Source: Oasisia sp. SBJ-2009
Lineage: Eukaryota; Annelida; Polychaeta; Sabellida; Siboglinidae
Reading direction: 5' to 3'
Length of the DNA: 64,000 nt
Assembly: GCA_964017155.1 (NCBI GenBank)
Contig: OZ024865.1
Span: forward strand, 38,223,926 to 38,287,925
Shown here: in pieces, positions 1 through 13,590 of the stretch
How positions within the stretch are numbered: the stretch's first letter is position 1
Layout: each line of letters begins with the position of its first letter
Program-made: the position numbers and the translations under genes
Notes under the pieces: generated by a model
Databases searched by the model: none
What the model saw: the letters and a program-made list of their open reading frames with translations, nothing else
Told to the model about the DNA's origin: nothing

Positions 1-591
1 GTAGTCGACCAGCTGCAATAGAAGAAATACTTGACCAGCTGCAATGGAACAAGTACTTGACCAGCTGCAAAGGAAGAAGTTGACCACCTGCAATGGAATA
101 AATGCTTGACCAGCCTCAATGGAAGAAGAACTTGACCATCTGCAAAGGAAGAAGTAGTCGACCAGCTGCAATAGAAGAAGTACTTGACCAGCTGCAATGG
201 AAGAAGTAGTTGATCAGCTGCAATGGAAGAAGTAGTTGACCAGCTGCAATGGAAGAAGTAGTTGACCAGCTGCAATGGAAGAAGAAGTTGACCACCTGCA
301 ATGGAAGAAGCAGTTGACCAGCTGCAATGGAAGAAGTAGTTGACCAGCTGCAATGGAATAAAAAGTTGACCAGCTCCAATGGAAGAAGTAGTCGACCAGC
401 TGCAATGGACGAAGAAGTTGATCAGCTGCTACGGAAGAAGTTCTTGTCTATCAGGTAGTTGAGATGGAACATATATTTGACGAGCTGTGGTCGAACAAAT
501 ACTTCTCCAGGTGTGATTGAAAAGTACATCACCAGATATGACAGAAATTACAACATGTAGTTTTGTGCAACAAGATGACAACATAACACAC

Positions 592-730
592 CTTCCTGTT
601 TTCCCCATGTGATGCGCCAGTCCTCCCTGATATGGTTGTACTCCTCCTCCAGGGACTTCAAGTCCTCCTCCCGCTCGATCAGTGGCTACTTCTCCTTCAT
701 GTACACATTGTCTCTCATCTCATAGTCCAC
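592..730 (-). pseudogene. Exon copy 1 (stop at codon 15)
   Basis: Acceptor TTTATTTCAG and donor AAG/GTGTGT flank 139 nt. Codon 15 is TAG (Lys in intact copies), codon 18 is Ile instead of Asn, and codon 11 is Met instead of Thr. Confidence 0.85.
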
Positions 731-1690
731 CTGAAATAAAGAACAATAACTATTACCGGTTGTGCATGCTGTTTAACATCATGTACTCTTCCTAAAAAAC
801 TACATGATCTTGTTTTCAACCTGAAGAAACAGTAACTATTAAATATCCATCTAAAGAAAATGTTAGAAATTAGGACACATGTCTACAATCTCTTTCTCCA
901 CCTGAAGAAAAACTATGAAAGAAGTAGTTGACCACCTGCCATGGAAGAAGTTGACCACCTGCAATGGAAGAAGTTGTTGAACACCTACAATGGAAGAAGT
1001 AGTTGACAAGCTACAACGGAAGAAGCCGTTGACCAGCTGCAATACAAGAAGTAGTTGACCAGCTGCAACTGAAGAAGTAGTTGACCACCTGAAATGGAGG
1101 AAGAACTTGATCAGCTGCAATGGAAGACGTAGTCGACCAGGTGCAATGGAAGAAGTTGACCACCTGCAATGGAATAAATGCTTGACCAGCCTCAATGGAA
1201 GAAGAACTTGACCATCTGCAATGGAAGAAGTAGTCGACCAGCTGCAATAGAAGAAGTACTTGACCAGCTGCAATGGAACAAGTACTTGACCAACTGCAAA
1301 GGAAGAAGTTGACCACATGCAATGGAATAAATGCTTGACCAGCCTCAATGGAAGAAGAACTTGACCACCTGCAATGGAAGAAGTAGTCGATCAGCTGCAA
1401 TAGAAGAAGTACTTGACCAGCTGCAATGGAAGAAGTAGTTGATCAGCTGCAATGGAATAAAAAGTTGACCAGCTCCAATGGAAGAAGTAGTCGACCAGCT
1501 GCAAAGGACGAAGAAGTTGATCAGCTGCTATGGAAGAAGTTCTTGTCTATCAGGTAGTTGAGATGGAACATATATTTGACAAGCTGTGGTAGAACAAATA
1601 CTTCTCCAGGTGTGATTGAAAAGTACATCACCAGATATGACAGAAATTAGAACATGTAGTTTTGTGCAACAAGATGACAACATAACACAC

Positions 1691-1826
1691 CTTCCTGTTT
1701 TCCCCATGAGATGCGCCAGTCCTCCCTGATATGGTTGTACTCCTCCAGGGACTTCAAATCCTCCTCCAGCTCGTTCAGTGGCTTCTTCTCCTTCTTGTAC
1801 ACAGTGTCTCTCATCTCGTAGTCCAC
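1691..1826 (-). CDS. Exon copy 2, open, 136-nt variant
   Basis: The frame is open. One of the three consecutive Glu codons before Tyr-Asn-His is missing, giving 136 nt. It differs from the 51,334 copy by Lys at codon 11, Leu at codon 20 and Ile-Ser-Trp near the end. Use as an exon is unproven. Confidence 0.4.
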
Positions 1827-2875
1827 CTGAAATAAAGAACAATACGTATTACTCGTTGTGCATGTTATCTAACATCATGTACACTTCCTAAAAAAGTACA
1901 TGATCTTGTTTTCAACCTGAAGAAACAGTAACTATTACATATCCATCTAAAGGAAAAGTTGGAAATTAGGACACATATCTACAATCGCATTTTCCACCTG
2001 AAGAAAAACTATGAAAGAAGTAGTTGACCACCTGCAATGGAAGACGTTGTTGAACACCTACAATGGAAGAAGTAGTTGACAAGCTACAACGGAAGAAAAC
2101 GTTGACCAGCTGCAATGCAAGAAGTAGTTGACCAGCTGCGACTGAAGAAGTATAGAAGTAGTTGACCACATGAAATGGAGGAAGAACTTGATCAGCTGCA
2201 ATGGAAGACGTAGTCGACCAGGTGCAATAGAAGAAGTTGACCACCTGCAATGGAATAAATGCTTGACCAGCCTCAATGGAAGAAGAACTTGACTATCTGC
2301 AATGGAAGAAGCAGTCGACCAGCTGCAATAGAAGAAATACTTGACCAGCTGCAATGGAACAAGTACTTGACCAGCTGCAAAGGAAGAAGTTGACCACCTG
2401 CAATGGAATAAATGCTTGACCAGCCTCAATGGAAGAAGAACTTGACCATCTGCAAAGGAAGAAGTAGTCGATCAGCTGCAATAGAAGAAGTACTTGACCA
2501 GCTGCAATGGAAGAAGTAGTTGATCAGCTGCAATGGAAGAAGTAGTTGACCAGCTGCAATGGAAGAAGAAGTTGACCACCTGCAATGGAAGAAGCAGTTG
2601 ACCAGCTGCAATGGAAGAAGTAGTTGACCAGCTGCAATGGAATAAAAAGTTGACCAGCTCCAATGGAAGAAGTAGTCGACCAGCTGCAATGGACGAAGAA
2701 GTTGATCAGCTGCTACGGAAGAAGTTCTTGTCTATCAGGTAGTTGAGATGGAACATATATTTGACGAGCTGTGGTCGAACAAATACTTCTCCAGGTGTGA
2801 TTGAAAAGTACATCACCAGATATGACAGAAATTACAACATGTAGTTTTGTGCAACAAGATGACAACATAACACAC

Positions 2876-3014
2876 CTTCCTGTTTTCCCCATGTGATGCG
2901 CCAGTCCTCCCTAATATGGTTGTACTCCTCCTCCAGGGACTTCAAGTCCTCCTCCCGCTCGATCAGTCGCTACTTCTCCTTCATGTACACATTGTCTCTC
3001 ATCTCATAGTCCAC
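2876..3014 (-). pseudogene. Exon copy 3 (stop at codon 15)
   Basis: TAG at codon 15 is followed by CGA, so Pro16 is also changed to Arg. Both splice-site motifs are kept. Confidence 0.85.
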
Positions 3015-4104
3015 CTGAAATAAAGAACAATAACTATTACCGGTTGTGCATGCTGTTTAACATCATGTACTCTTCCTAAAAAACTACATGATCTTGTTTT
3101 CAACCTGAAGAAACAGTAACTATTAAATATGCATCTAAAGAAAATGTTAGAAATTAGGACACATGTCTACAATCTCTTTCTCCACCTGAAGAAAAACTAT
3201 GAAAGAAGTAGTTGACCACCTGCCATGGAAGAAGTTGACCACCTGCAATGGAAGAAGTTGTTGAACACCTACAATGGAAGAAGTAGTTGACAAGCTACAA
3301 CGGAAGAAGCCGTTGACCAGCTGCAATACAAGAAGTAGTTGACCAGCTGCAACTGAAGAAGTAGTTGACCACATGAAATGGAGGAAGAACTTGATCAGCT
3401 GCAATGGAAGACGTAGTCGACCAGGTGCAATAGAAGAAGTTGACCACCTGCAATGGAATAAATGCTTGACCAGCCTCAATGGAAGAAGAACTTTACTATC
3501 TGCAATGGAAGAAGTAGTCGACCAGCTGCAATAGAAGAAATACTTGACCAGCTGCAATGGAACAAGTACTTGACCAGCTGCAAAGGAAGAAGTTGACCAC
3601 CTGCAATGGAATAAATGCTTGACCAGCCTCAATGGAAGAAGAACTTGACCATCTGCAAAGGAAGAAGTAGTCGACCAGCTGCCATAGAAGAAGTACTTGA
3701 CCAGCTGCAATGGAAGAAGTAGTTGATCAGCTGCAATGGAAGAAGTAGTTGACCAGCTGCAATGGAAGAAGTAGTTGACCAGCTGCAATGGAAGAAGAAG
3801 TTGACCACCTGCAATGGAAGAAGCAGTTGACCAGCTGCAATGGAAGAAGTAGTTGACCAGCTGCAATGGAATAAAAAGTTGACCAGCTCCAATGGAAGAA
3901 GTAGTCGACCAGCTGCAATGGACGAAGAAGTTGATCAGCTGCTACGGAAGAAGTTCTTGTCTATCAGGTAGTTGAGATGGAACATATATTTGACGAGCTG
4001 TGGTCGAACAAATACTTCTCCAGGTGTGATTGAAAAGTACTTCACCAGATATGACAGAAATTAGAACATGTAGTTTTGTGCAACAAGATGACAACATAAC
4101 ACAC

Positions 4105-4243
4105 CTTCCTGTTTTCCCCATGTGATGCGCCAGTCCTTCCTGATATGGTTGTACTCCTCCTCCAGGGACTTCAAGTCCTCCTCCAGCTCGATCAGTCGCT
4201 ACTTCTCCTTCATGTACACATTGTCTCTCATCTCATAGTCCAC
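4105..4243 (-). pseudogene. Exon copy 4 (stop at codon 15)
   Basis: It carries the codon-15 TAG, Pro16 to Arg, Arg20 to Leu and Glu36 to Lys (AAG in the IRKDW stretch). The last change is shared with copies 18, 21, 23 and 26, so these form one lineage. Confidence 0.85.
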
Positions 4244-5318
4244 CTGAAATAAAGGACAATAACTATTACCGGTTGTGCATGCTGTTTAACATCATGTACT
4301 CTTCCTAAAAAACTACATGATCTTGTTTTCAACCTGAAGAAACAGTAACTATTACATATCCATCTAAAGAAAATGTTAGAAATTAGGACACATGTCTACA
4401 ATCTCATTCTCCACCTGAAGAAAAACTATGAAAGAAGTAGTTGACCACCTGCAATGGAAGACGTTGTTGAACACCTACAATGGAAGAAGTAGTTGACAAG
4501 CTACAACGGAAGAAAACGTTGACCAGCTGCAATGCAAGAAGTAGTTGACCAGCTGCGACTGAAGAAGTATAGAAGTAGTTGACCACATGAAATGGAGGAA
4601 GAACTTGATCAGCTGCAATGGAAGACGTAGTCGACCAGGTGCAATAGAAGAAGTTGACCACCTGCAATGGAATAAATGCTTGACCAGCCTCAATGGAAGA
4701 AGAACTTGACTATCTGCAATGGAAGAAGTAGTCGACCAGCTGCAATAGAAGAAATACTTGACCAGCTGCAATGGAACAAGTACTTGACCAGCTGCAAAGG
4801 AAGAAGTTGACCACCTGCAATGGAATAAATGCTTGACCAGCCTCAATGGAAGAAGAACTTGACCATCTGCAAAGGAAGAAGTAGTCGACCAGCTGCAATA
4901 GAAGAAGTACTTGACCAGCTGCAATGGAAGAAGTAGTTGATCAGCTGCAATGGAAGAAGTAGTTGACCAGCTGCAATGGAAGAAGTAGTTGACCAGCTGC
5001 AATGGAAGAAGAAGTTGACCACCTGCAATGGAAGAAGCAGTTGACCAGCTGCAATGGAAGAAGTAGTTGACCAGCTGCAATGGAATAAAAAGTTGACCAG
5101 CTCCAATGGAAGAAGTAGTCGACCAGCTGCAATGGACGAAGAAGTTGATCAGCTGCTACGGAAGAAGTTCTTGTCTATCAGGTAGTTGAGATGGAACATA
5201 TATTTGACGAGCTGTGGTCGAACAAATACTTCTCCAGGTGTGATTGAAAAGTACATCACCAGATATGACAGAAATTACAACATGTAGTTTTGTGCAACAA
5301 GATGACAACATAACACAC

Positions 5319-5457
5319 CTTCCTGTTTTCCCCATGTGATGCGCCAGTCCTCCCTGATATGGTTGTACTCCTCCTCCAGGGACTTCAAGTCCTCCTCCCG
5401 CTCGATCAGTGGCTACTTCTCCTTCATGTACACATTGTCTCTCATCTCATAGTCCAC
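5319..5457 (-). pseudogene. Exon copy 5 (stop at codon 15)
   Basis: Counterpart of copy 1 one higher-order unit later (4,727 bp), with the same TAG and the Pro16 codon kept. Confidence 0.85.
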
Positions 5458-6417
5458 CTGAAATAAAGAACAATAACTATTACCGGTTGTGCATGCTGTT
5501 TAACATCATGTACTCTTCCTAAAAAACTACATGATCTTGTTTTCAACCTGAAGAAACAGTAACTATTAAATATCCATCTAAAGAAAATGTTAGAAATTAG
5601 GACACATGTCTACAATCTCTTTCTCCACCTGAAGAAAAACTATGAAAGAAGTAGTTGACCACCTGCCATGGAAGAAGTTGACCACCTGCAATGGAAGAAG
5701 TTGTTGAACACCTACAATGGAAGAAGTAGTTGACAAGCTACAACGGAAGAAGCCGTTGACCAGCTGCAATACAAGAAGTAGTTGACCAGCTGCAACTGAA
5801 GAAGTAGTTGACCACATGAAATGGAGGAAGAACTTGATCAGCTGCAATGGAAGACGTAGTCGACCAGGTGCAATGGAAGAAGTTGACCACCTGCAATGGA
5901 ATAAATGCTTGACCAGCCTCAATGGAAGAAGAACTTGACCATCTGCAATGGAAGAAGTAGTCGACCAGCTGCAATAGAAGAAGTACTTGACCAGCTGCAA
6001 TGGAACAAGTACTTGACCAACTGCAAAGGAAGAAGTTGACCACATGCAATGGAATAAATGCTTGACCAGCCTCAATGGAAGAAGAACTTGACCACCTGCA
6101 ATGGAAGAAGTAGTCGACCAGCTGCAATAGAAGAAGTACTTGACCAGCTGCAATGGAAGAAGTAGTTGATCAGCTGCAATGGAATAAAAAGTTGACCAGC
6201 TCCAATGGAAGAAGTAGTCGACCAGCTGCAAAGGACGAAGAAGTTGATCAGCTGCTATGGAAGAAGTTCTTGTCTATCAGGTAGTTGAGATGGAACATAT
6301 ATTTGACAAGCTGTGGTAGAACAAATACTTCTCCAGGTGTGATTGAAAAGTACATCACCAGATATGACAGAAATTAGAACATGTAGTTTTGTGCAACAAG
6401 ATGACAACATAACACAC

Positions 6418-6553
6418 CTTCCTGTTTTCCCCATGAGATGCGCCAGTCCTCCCTGATATGGTTGTACTCCTCCAGGGACTTCAAATCCTCCTCCAGCTCG
6501 TTCAGTGGCTTCTTCTCCTTCTTGTACACAGTGTCTCTCATCTCGTAGTCCAC
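6418..6553 (-). CDS. Exon copy 6, open, 136-nt variant
   Basis: Same 3-bp-shorter open form as copy 2, exactly 4,727 bp away. Confidence 0.4.
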
Positions 6554-7602
6554 CTGAAATAAAGAACAATACGTATTACTCGTTGTGCATGTTATCTAAC
6601 ATCATGTACACTTCCTAAAAAAGTACATGATCTTGTTTTCAACCTGAAGAAACAGTAACTATTACATATCCATCTAAAGGAAAAGTTGGAAATTAGGACA
6701 CATATCTACAATCGCATTTTCCACCTGAAGAAAAACTATGAAAGAAGTAGTTGACCACCTGCAATGGAAGACGTTGTTGAACACCTACAATGGAAGAAGT
6801 AGTTGACAAGCTACAACGGAAGAAAACGTTGACCAGCTGCAATGCAAGAAGTAGTTGACCAGCTGCGACTGAAGAAGTATAGAAGTAGTTGACCACATGA
6901 AATGGAGGAAGAACTTGATCAGCTGCAATGGAAGACGTAGTCGACCAGGTGCAATAGAAGAAGTTGACCACCTGCAATGGAATAAATGCTTGACCAGCCT
7001 CAATGGAAGAAGAACTTGACTATCTGCAATGGAAGAAGCAGTCGACCAGCTGCAATAGAAGAAATACTTGACCAGCTGCAATGGAACAAGTACTTGACCA
7101 GCTGCAAAGGAAGAAGTTGACCACCTGCAATGGAATAAATGCTTGACCAGCCTCAATGGAAGAAGAACTTGACCATCTGCAAAGGAAGAAGTAGTCGATC
7201 AGCTGCAATAGAAGAAGTACTTGACCAGCTGCAATGGAAGAAGTAGTTGATCAGCTGCAATGGAAGAAGTAGTTGACCAGCTGCAATGGAAGAAGAAGTT
7301 GACCACCTGCAATGGAAGAAGCAGTTGACCAGCTGCAATGGAAGAAGTAGTTGACCAGCTGCAATGGAATAAAAAGTTGACCAGCTCCAATGGAAGAAGT
7401 AGTCGACCAGCTGCAATGGACGAAGAAGTTGATCAGCTGCTACGGAAGAAGTTCTTGTCTATCAGGTAGTTGAGATGGAACATATATTTGACGAGCTGTG
7501 GTCGAACAAATACTTCTCCAGGTGTGATTGAAAAGTACATCACCAGATATGACAGAAATTACAACATGTAGTTTTGTGCAACAAGATGACAACATAACAC
7601 AC

Positions 7603-7741
7603 CTTCCTGTTTTCCCCATGTGATGCGCCAGTCCTCCCTAATATGGTTGTACTCCTCCTCCAGGGACTTCAAGTCCTCCTCCCGCTCGATCAGTCGCTAC
7701 TTCTCCTTCATGTACACATTGTCTCTCATCTCATAGTCCAC
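7603..7741 (-). pseudogene. Exon copy 7 (stop at codon 15)
   Basis: Counterpart of copy 3, with TAG at codon 15 and Arg at codon 16. Confidence 0.85.
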
Positions 7742-8831
7742 CTGAAATAAAGAACAATAACTATTACCGGTTGTGCATGCTGTTTAACATCATGTACTCT
7801 TCCTAAAAAACTACATGATCTTGTTTTCAACCTGAAGAAACAGTAACTATTAAATATGCATCTAAAGAAAATGTTAGAAATTAGGACACATGTCTACAAT
7901 CTCTTTCTCCACCTGAAGAAAAACTATGAAAGAAGTAGTTGACCACCTGCCATGGAAGAAGTTGACCACCTGCAATGGAAGAAGTTGTTGAACACCTACA
8001 ATGGAAGAAGTAGTTGACAAGCTACAACGGAAGAAGCCGTTGACCAGCTGCAATACAAGAAGTAGTTGACCAGCTGCAACTGAAGAAGTAGTTGACCACA
8101 TGAAATGGAGGAAGAACTTGATCAGCTGCAATGGAAGACGTACTCGACCAGGTGCAATGGAAGAAGTTGACCACCTGCAATGGAATAAATGCTTGACCAG
8201 CCTCAATGGAAGAAGAACTTGACCATCTGCAATGGAAGAAGTAGTCGACCAGCTGCAATAGAAGAAATACTTGACCAGCTGCAATGGAACAAGTACTTGA
8301 CCAGCTGCAAAGGAAGAAGTTGACCACCTGCAATGGAATAAATGCTTGACCAGCCTCAATGGAAGAAGAACTTGACCATCTGCAAAGGAAGAAGTAGTCG
8401 ACCAGCTGCAATACAAGAAGTACTTGACCAGCTGCAATGGAAGAAGTAGTTGATCAGCTGCAATGGATGAAGTAGTTGACCAGCTGCAATGGAAGAAGTA
8501 GTTGACCAGCTGCAATGGAAGAAGAAGTTGACCACCTGCAATGGAAGAAGCAGTTGACCAGCTGCAATGGAAGAAGTAGTTGACCAGCTGCAATGGAATA
8601 AAAAGTTGACCAGCTCCATTGGAAGAAGTAGTCGACCAGCTGCAATGGACGAAGAAGTTGATCAGCTGCTACGGAAGAAGTTCTTGTCTATCAGGTAGTT
8701 GAGATGGAACATATATTTGACGAGCTGTGGTCGAACAAATACTTCTCCAGGTGTGATTGAAAAGTACTTCACCAGATATGACAGAAATTAGAACATGTAG
8801 TTTTGTGCAACAAGATGACAACATAACACAC

Positions 8832-8970
8832 CTTCCTGTTTTCCCCATGTGATGCGCCAGTCCTCCCTGATATGGTTGTACTCCTCCTCCAGGGACTTCA
8901 AGTCCTCCTCCAGCTCGATCAGTCGCTACTTCTCCTTCATGTACACATTGTCTCTCATCTCATAGTCCAC
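8832..8970 (-). pseudogene. Exon copy 8 (stop at codon 15)
   Basis: Positional counterpart of copy 4, but it keeps Glu36 where copy 4 has Lys. This shows point divergence or gene conversion between units. Confidence 0.85.
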
Positions 8971-10071
8971 CTGAAATAAAGGACAATAACTATTACCGGT
9001 TGTGCATGCTGTTTAACATCATGTACTCTTCCTAAAAAACTACATGATCTTGTTTTCAACCTGAAGAAACAGTAACTATTACATATCCATCTAAAGAAAA
9101 TGTTAGAAATTAGGACACATGTCTACAATCTCATTCTCCACCTGAAGAAAAACTATGAAAGAAGTAGTTGACCACCTGCAATGGAAGACGTTGTTGAACA
9201 CCTACAATGGAAGAAGTAGTTGACAAGCTACAACGGAAGAAAACGTTGACCAGCTGCAATGCAAGAAGTAGTTGACCAGCTGCGACTGAAGAAGTATAGA
9301 CGTAGTTGACCACATGAAATGGAGGAAGAACTTGATCAGCTGCAATGGAAGACGTAGTCGACCAGGTGCAATAGAAGAAGTTGACCACCTGCAATGGAAT
9401 AAATGCTTGACCAGCCTCAATGGAAGAAGAACTTGACTATCTGCAATGGAAGAAGTAGTCGACCAGCTGCAATAGAAGAAATACTTGACCAGCTGCAATG
9501 GAACAAGTACTTGACCAGCTGCAAAGGAAGAAGTTGACCACCTGCAATGGAATAAATGCTTGACCAGCCTCAATGGAAGAAGAACTTGACCATCTGCAAA
9601 GGAAGAAGTAGTCGACCAGCTGCAATAGAAGAAGTACTTGACCAGCTGCAATGGAAGAAGTAGTTGATCAGCTGCAATGGAAGAAGTAGTTGACCAGCTG
9701 CAATGGAAGAAGTAGTTGACCAGCTGCAATGGAAGAAGTAGTTGACCAGCTGCAATGGAAGAAGAAGTTGACCACCTGCAATGGAAGAAGCAGTTGACCA
9801 GCTGCAATGGAAGAAGTAGTTGACCAGCTGCAATGGAATAAAAAGTTGACCAGCTCCAATGGAAGAAGTAGTCGACCAGCTGCAATGGACGAAGAAGTTG
9901 ATCAGCTGCTACGGAAGAAGTTCTTGTCTATCAGGTAGTTGAGATGGAACATATATTTGACGAGCTGTGGTCGAACAAATACTTCTCCAGGTGTGATTGA
10001 AAAGTACATCACCAGATATGACAGAAATTACAACATGTAGTTTTGTGCAACAAGATGACAACATAACACAC

Positions 10072-10210
10072 CTTCCTGTTTTCCCCATGTGATGCGCCAG
10101 TCCTCCCTGATATGGTTGTACTCCTCCTCCAGGGACTTCAAGTCCTCCTCCCGCTCGATCAGTGGCTACTTCTCCTTCATGTACACATTGTCTCTCATCT
10201 CATAGTCCAC
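10072..10210 (-). pseudogene. Exon copy 9 (stop at codon 15)
   Basis: The acceptor-side flank has GAAATAGAG where most copies have GAAATAAAG, so its pyrimidine tract is interrupted by one base. Confidence 0.85.
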
Positions 10211-11170
10211 CTGAAATAGAGAACAATAACTATTACCGGTTGTGCATGCTGTTTAACATCATGTACTCTTCCTAAAAAACTACATGATCTTGTTTTCAAC
10301 CTGAAGAAACAGTAACTATTAAATATCCATCTAAAGAAAATGTTAGAAATTAGGACACATGTCTACAATCTCTTTCTCCACCTGAAGAAAAACTATGAAA
10401 GAAGTAGTTGACCACCTGCCATGGAAGAAGTTGACCACCTGCAATGGAAGAAGTTGTTGAACACCTACAATGGAAGAAGTAGTTGACAAGCTACAACGGA
10501 AGAAGCCGTTGACCAGCTGCAATACAAGAAGTAGTTGACCAGCTGCAACTGAAGAAGTAGTTGACCACATGAAATGGAGGAAGAACTTGATCAGCTGCAA
10601 TGGAAGACGTAGTCGACCAGGTGCAATGGAAGAAGTTGACCACCTGCAATGGAATAAATGCTTGACCAGCCTCAATGGAAGAAGAACTTGACCATCTGCA
10701 ATGGAAGAAGTAGTCGACCAGCTGCAATAGAAGAAGTACTTGACCAGCTGCAATGGAACAAGTACTTGACCAACTGCAAAGGAAGAAGTTGACCACATGC
10801 AATGGAATAAATGCTTGACCAGCCTCAATGGAAGAAGAACTTGACCACCTGCAATGGAAGAAGTAGTCGACCAGCTGCAATAGAAGAAGTACTTGACCAG
10901 CTGCAATGGAAGAAGTAGTTGATCAGCTGCAATGGAATAAAAAGTTGACCAGCTCCAATGGAAGAAGTAGTCGACCAGCTGCAAAGGACGAAGAAGTTGA
11001 TCAGCTGCTATGGAAGAAGTTCTTGTCTATCAGGTAGTTGAGATGGAACATATATTTGACAAGCTGTGGTAGAACAAATACTTCTCCAGGTGTGATTGAA
11101 AAGTACATCACCAGATATGACAGAAATTAGAACATGTAGTTTTGTGCAACAAGATGACAACATAACACAC

Positions 11171-11306
11171 CTTCCTGTTTTCCCCATGAGATGCGCCAGT
11201 CCTCCCTGATATGGTTGTACTCCTCCAGGGACTTCAAATCCTCCTCCAGCTCGTTCAGTGGCTTCTTCTCCTTCTTGTACACAGTGTCTCTCATCTCGTA
11301 GTCCAC
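11171..11306 (-). CDS. Exon copy 10, open, 136-nt variant
   Basis: Third occurrence of the 136-nt open form, 4,753 bp from copy 6. Confidence 0.4.
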
Positions 11307-12355
11307 CTGAAATAAAGAACAATACGTATTACTCGTTGTGCATGTTATCTAACATCATGTACACTTCCTAAAAAAGTACATGATCTTGTTTTCAACCTGA
11401 AGAAACAGTAACTATTACATATCCATCTAAAGGAAAAGTTGGAAATTAGGACACATATCTACAATCGCATTTTCCACCTGAAGAAAAACTATGAAAGAAG
11501 TAGTTGACCACCTGCAATGGAAGACGTTGTTGAACACCTACAATGGAAGAAGTAGTTGACAAGCTACAACGGAAGAAAACGTTGACCAGCTGCAATGCAA
11601 GAAGTAGTTGACCAGCTGCGACTGAAGAAGTATAGAAGTAGTTGACCACATGAAATGGAGGAAGAACTTGATCAGCTGCAATGGAAGACGTAGTCGACCA
11701 GGTGCAATAGAAGAAGTTGACCACCTGCAATGGAATAAATGCTTGACCAGCCTCAATGGAAGAAGAACTTGACTATCTGCAATGGAAGAAGCAGTCGACC
11801 AGCTGCAATAGAAGAAATACTTGACCAGCTGCAATGGAACAAGTACTTGACCAGCTGCAAAGGAAGAAGTTGACCACCTGCAATGGAATAAATGCTTGAC
11901 CAGCCTCAATGGAAGAAGAACTTGACCATCTGCAAAGGAAGAAGTAGTCGATCAGCTGCAATAGAAGAAGTACTTGACCAGCTGCAATGGAAGAAGTAGT
12001 TGATCAGCTGCAATGGAAGAAGTAGTTGACCAGCTGCAATGGAAGAAGAAGTTGACCACCTGCAATGGAAGAAGCAGTTGACCAGCTGCAATGGAAGAAG
12101 TAGTTGACCAGCTGCAATGGAATAAAAAGTTGACCAGCTCCAATGGAAGAAGTAGTCGACAAGCTGCAATGGACGAAGAAGTTGATCAGCTGCTACGGAA
12201 GAAGTTCTTGTCTATCAGGTAGTTGAGATGGAACATATATTTGACGAGCTGTGGTCGAACAAATACTTCTCCAGGTGTGATTGAAAAGTACATCACCAGA
12301 TATGACAGAAATTACAACATGTAGTTTTGTGCAACAAGATGACAACATAACACAC

Positions 12356-12494
12356 CTTCCTGTTTTCCCCATGTGATGCGCCAGTCCTCCCTAATATGGT
12401 TGTACTCCTCCTCCAGGGACTTCAAGTCCTCCTCCCGCTCGATCAGTCGCTACTTCTCCTTCATGTACACATTGTCTCTCATCTCATAGTCCAC
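12356..12494 (-). pseudogene. Exon copy 11 (stop at codon 15)
   Basis: TAG at codon 15 with Arg16. It is the last module that keeps the 4.75-kb register. Confidence 0.85.
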
Positions 12495-13454
12495 CTGAAA
12501 TAAAGAACAATAACTATTACCGGTTGTGCATGCTGTTTAACATCATGTACTCTTCCTAAAAAACTACATGATCTTGTTTTCAACCTGAAGAAACAGTAAC
12601 TATTAAATATGCATCTAAAGAAAATGTTAGAAATTAGGACACATGTCTACAATCTCTTTCTCCACCTGAAGAAAAACTATGAAAGAAGTAGTTGACCACC
12701 TGCCATGGAAGAAGTTGACCACCTGCAATGGAAGAAGTTGTTGAACACCTACAATGGAAGAAGTAGTTGACAAGCTACAACGGAAGAAGCCGTTGACCAG
12801 CTGCAATACAAGAAGTAGTTGACCAGCTGCAACTGAAGAAGTAGTTGACCACATGAAATGGAGGAAGAACTTGATCAGCTGCAATGGAAGACGTACTCGA
12901 CCAGGTGCAATGGAAGAAGTTGACCACCTGCAATGGAATAAATGCTTGACCAGCCTCAATGGAAGAAGAACTTGACCATCTGCAATGGAAGAAGTAGTCG
13001 ACCAGCTGCAATAGAAGAAGTACTTGACCAGCTGCAATGGAACAAGTACTTGACCAACTGCAAAGGAAGAAGTTGACCACATGCAATGGAATAAATGCTT
13101 GACCAGCCTCAATGGAAGAAGAACTTGACCACCTGCAATGGAAGAAGTAGTCGACCAGCTGCAATAGAAGAAGTACTTGACCAGCTGCAATGGAAGAAGT
13201 AGTTGATCAGCTGCAATGGAATAAAAAGTTGACCAGCTCCAATGGAAGAAGTAGTCGACCAGCTGCAAAGGACGAAGAAGTTGATCAGCTGCTATGGAAG
13301 AAGTTCTTGTCTATCAGGTAGTTGAGATGGAACATATATTTGACAAGCTGTGGTAGAACAAATACTTCTCCAGGTGTGATTGAAAAGTACATCACCAGAT
13401 ATGACAGAAATTAGAACATGTAGTTTTGTGCAACAAGATGACAACATAACACAC

Positions 13455-13590
13455 CTTCCTGTTTTCCCCATGAGATGCGCCAGTCCTCCCTGATATGGTT
13501 GTACTCCTCCAGGGACTTCAAATCCTCCTCCAGCTCGTTCAGTGGCTTCTTCTCCTTCTTGTACACAGTGTCTCTCATCTCGTAGTCCAC
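13455..13590 (-). CDS. Exon copy 12, open, 136-nt variant
   Basis: Open 136-nt form only 1,099 bp from copy 11, which marks the change from a four-module to a two-module repeat. Confidence 0.4.

Larger units (their letters stand above)
1..4727 (-). repeat. Higher-order repeat, copy 1 (4,727 bp, four exon modules)
   Basis: This unit contains exon copies 1-4 with internal spacings of 1,099, 1,185 and 1,229 bp, and 1,214 bp to the next unit. Position 1 matches position 4,728, and the order of stop-bearing, 136-nt, stop-bearing and stop-bearing exons repeats exactly in the next unit. Confidence 0.9.
4728..9454 (-). repeat. Higher-order repeat, copy 2 (4,727 bp)
   Basis: Exon copies 5-8 lie exactly 4,727 bp from copies 1-4. 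I see only scattered substitutions between the units, for example one base change at the acceptor-side end of a minisatellite block near 8,115-8,150. The near-identity points to recent unequal exchange. Confidence 0.9.
9455..12900 (-). repeat. Higher-order repeat, copy 3 (partial, with a 26-bp insertion)
   Basis: Exon copies 9, 10 and 11 sit 4,753 bp from copies 5, 6 and 7, which is the 4,727-bp unit plus one extra 26-bp minisatellite unit near 9,700. The fourth module is missing: copy 12 follows copy 11 at 1,099 bp, as copy 2 follows copy 1, so a two-module 2,284-bp subunit takes over. The right boundary lies inside minisatellite and is approximate. Confidence 0.75.
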
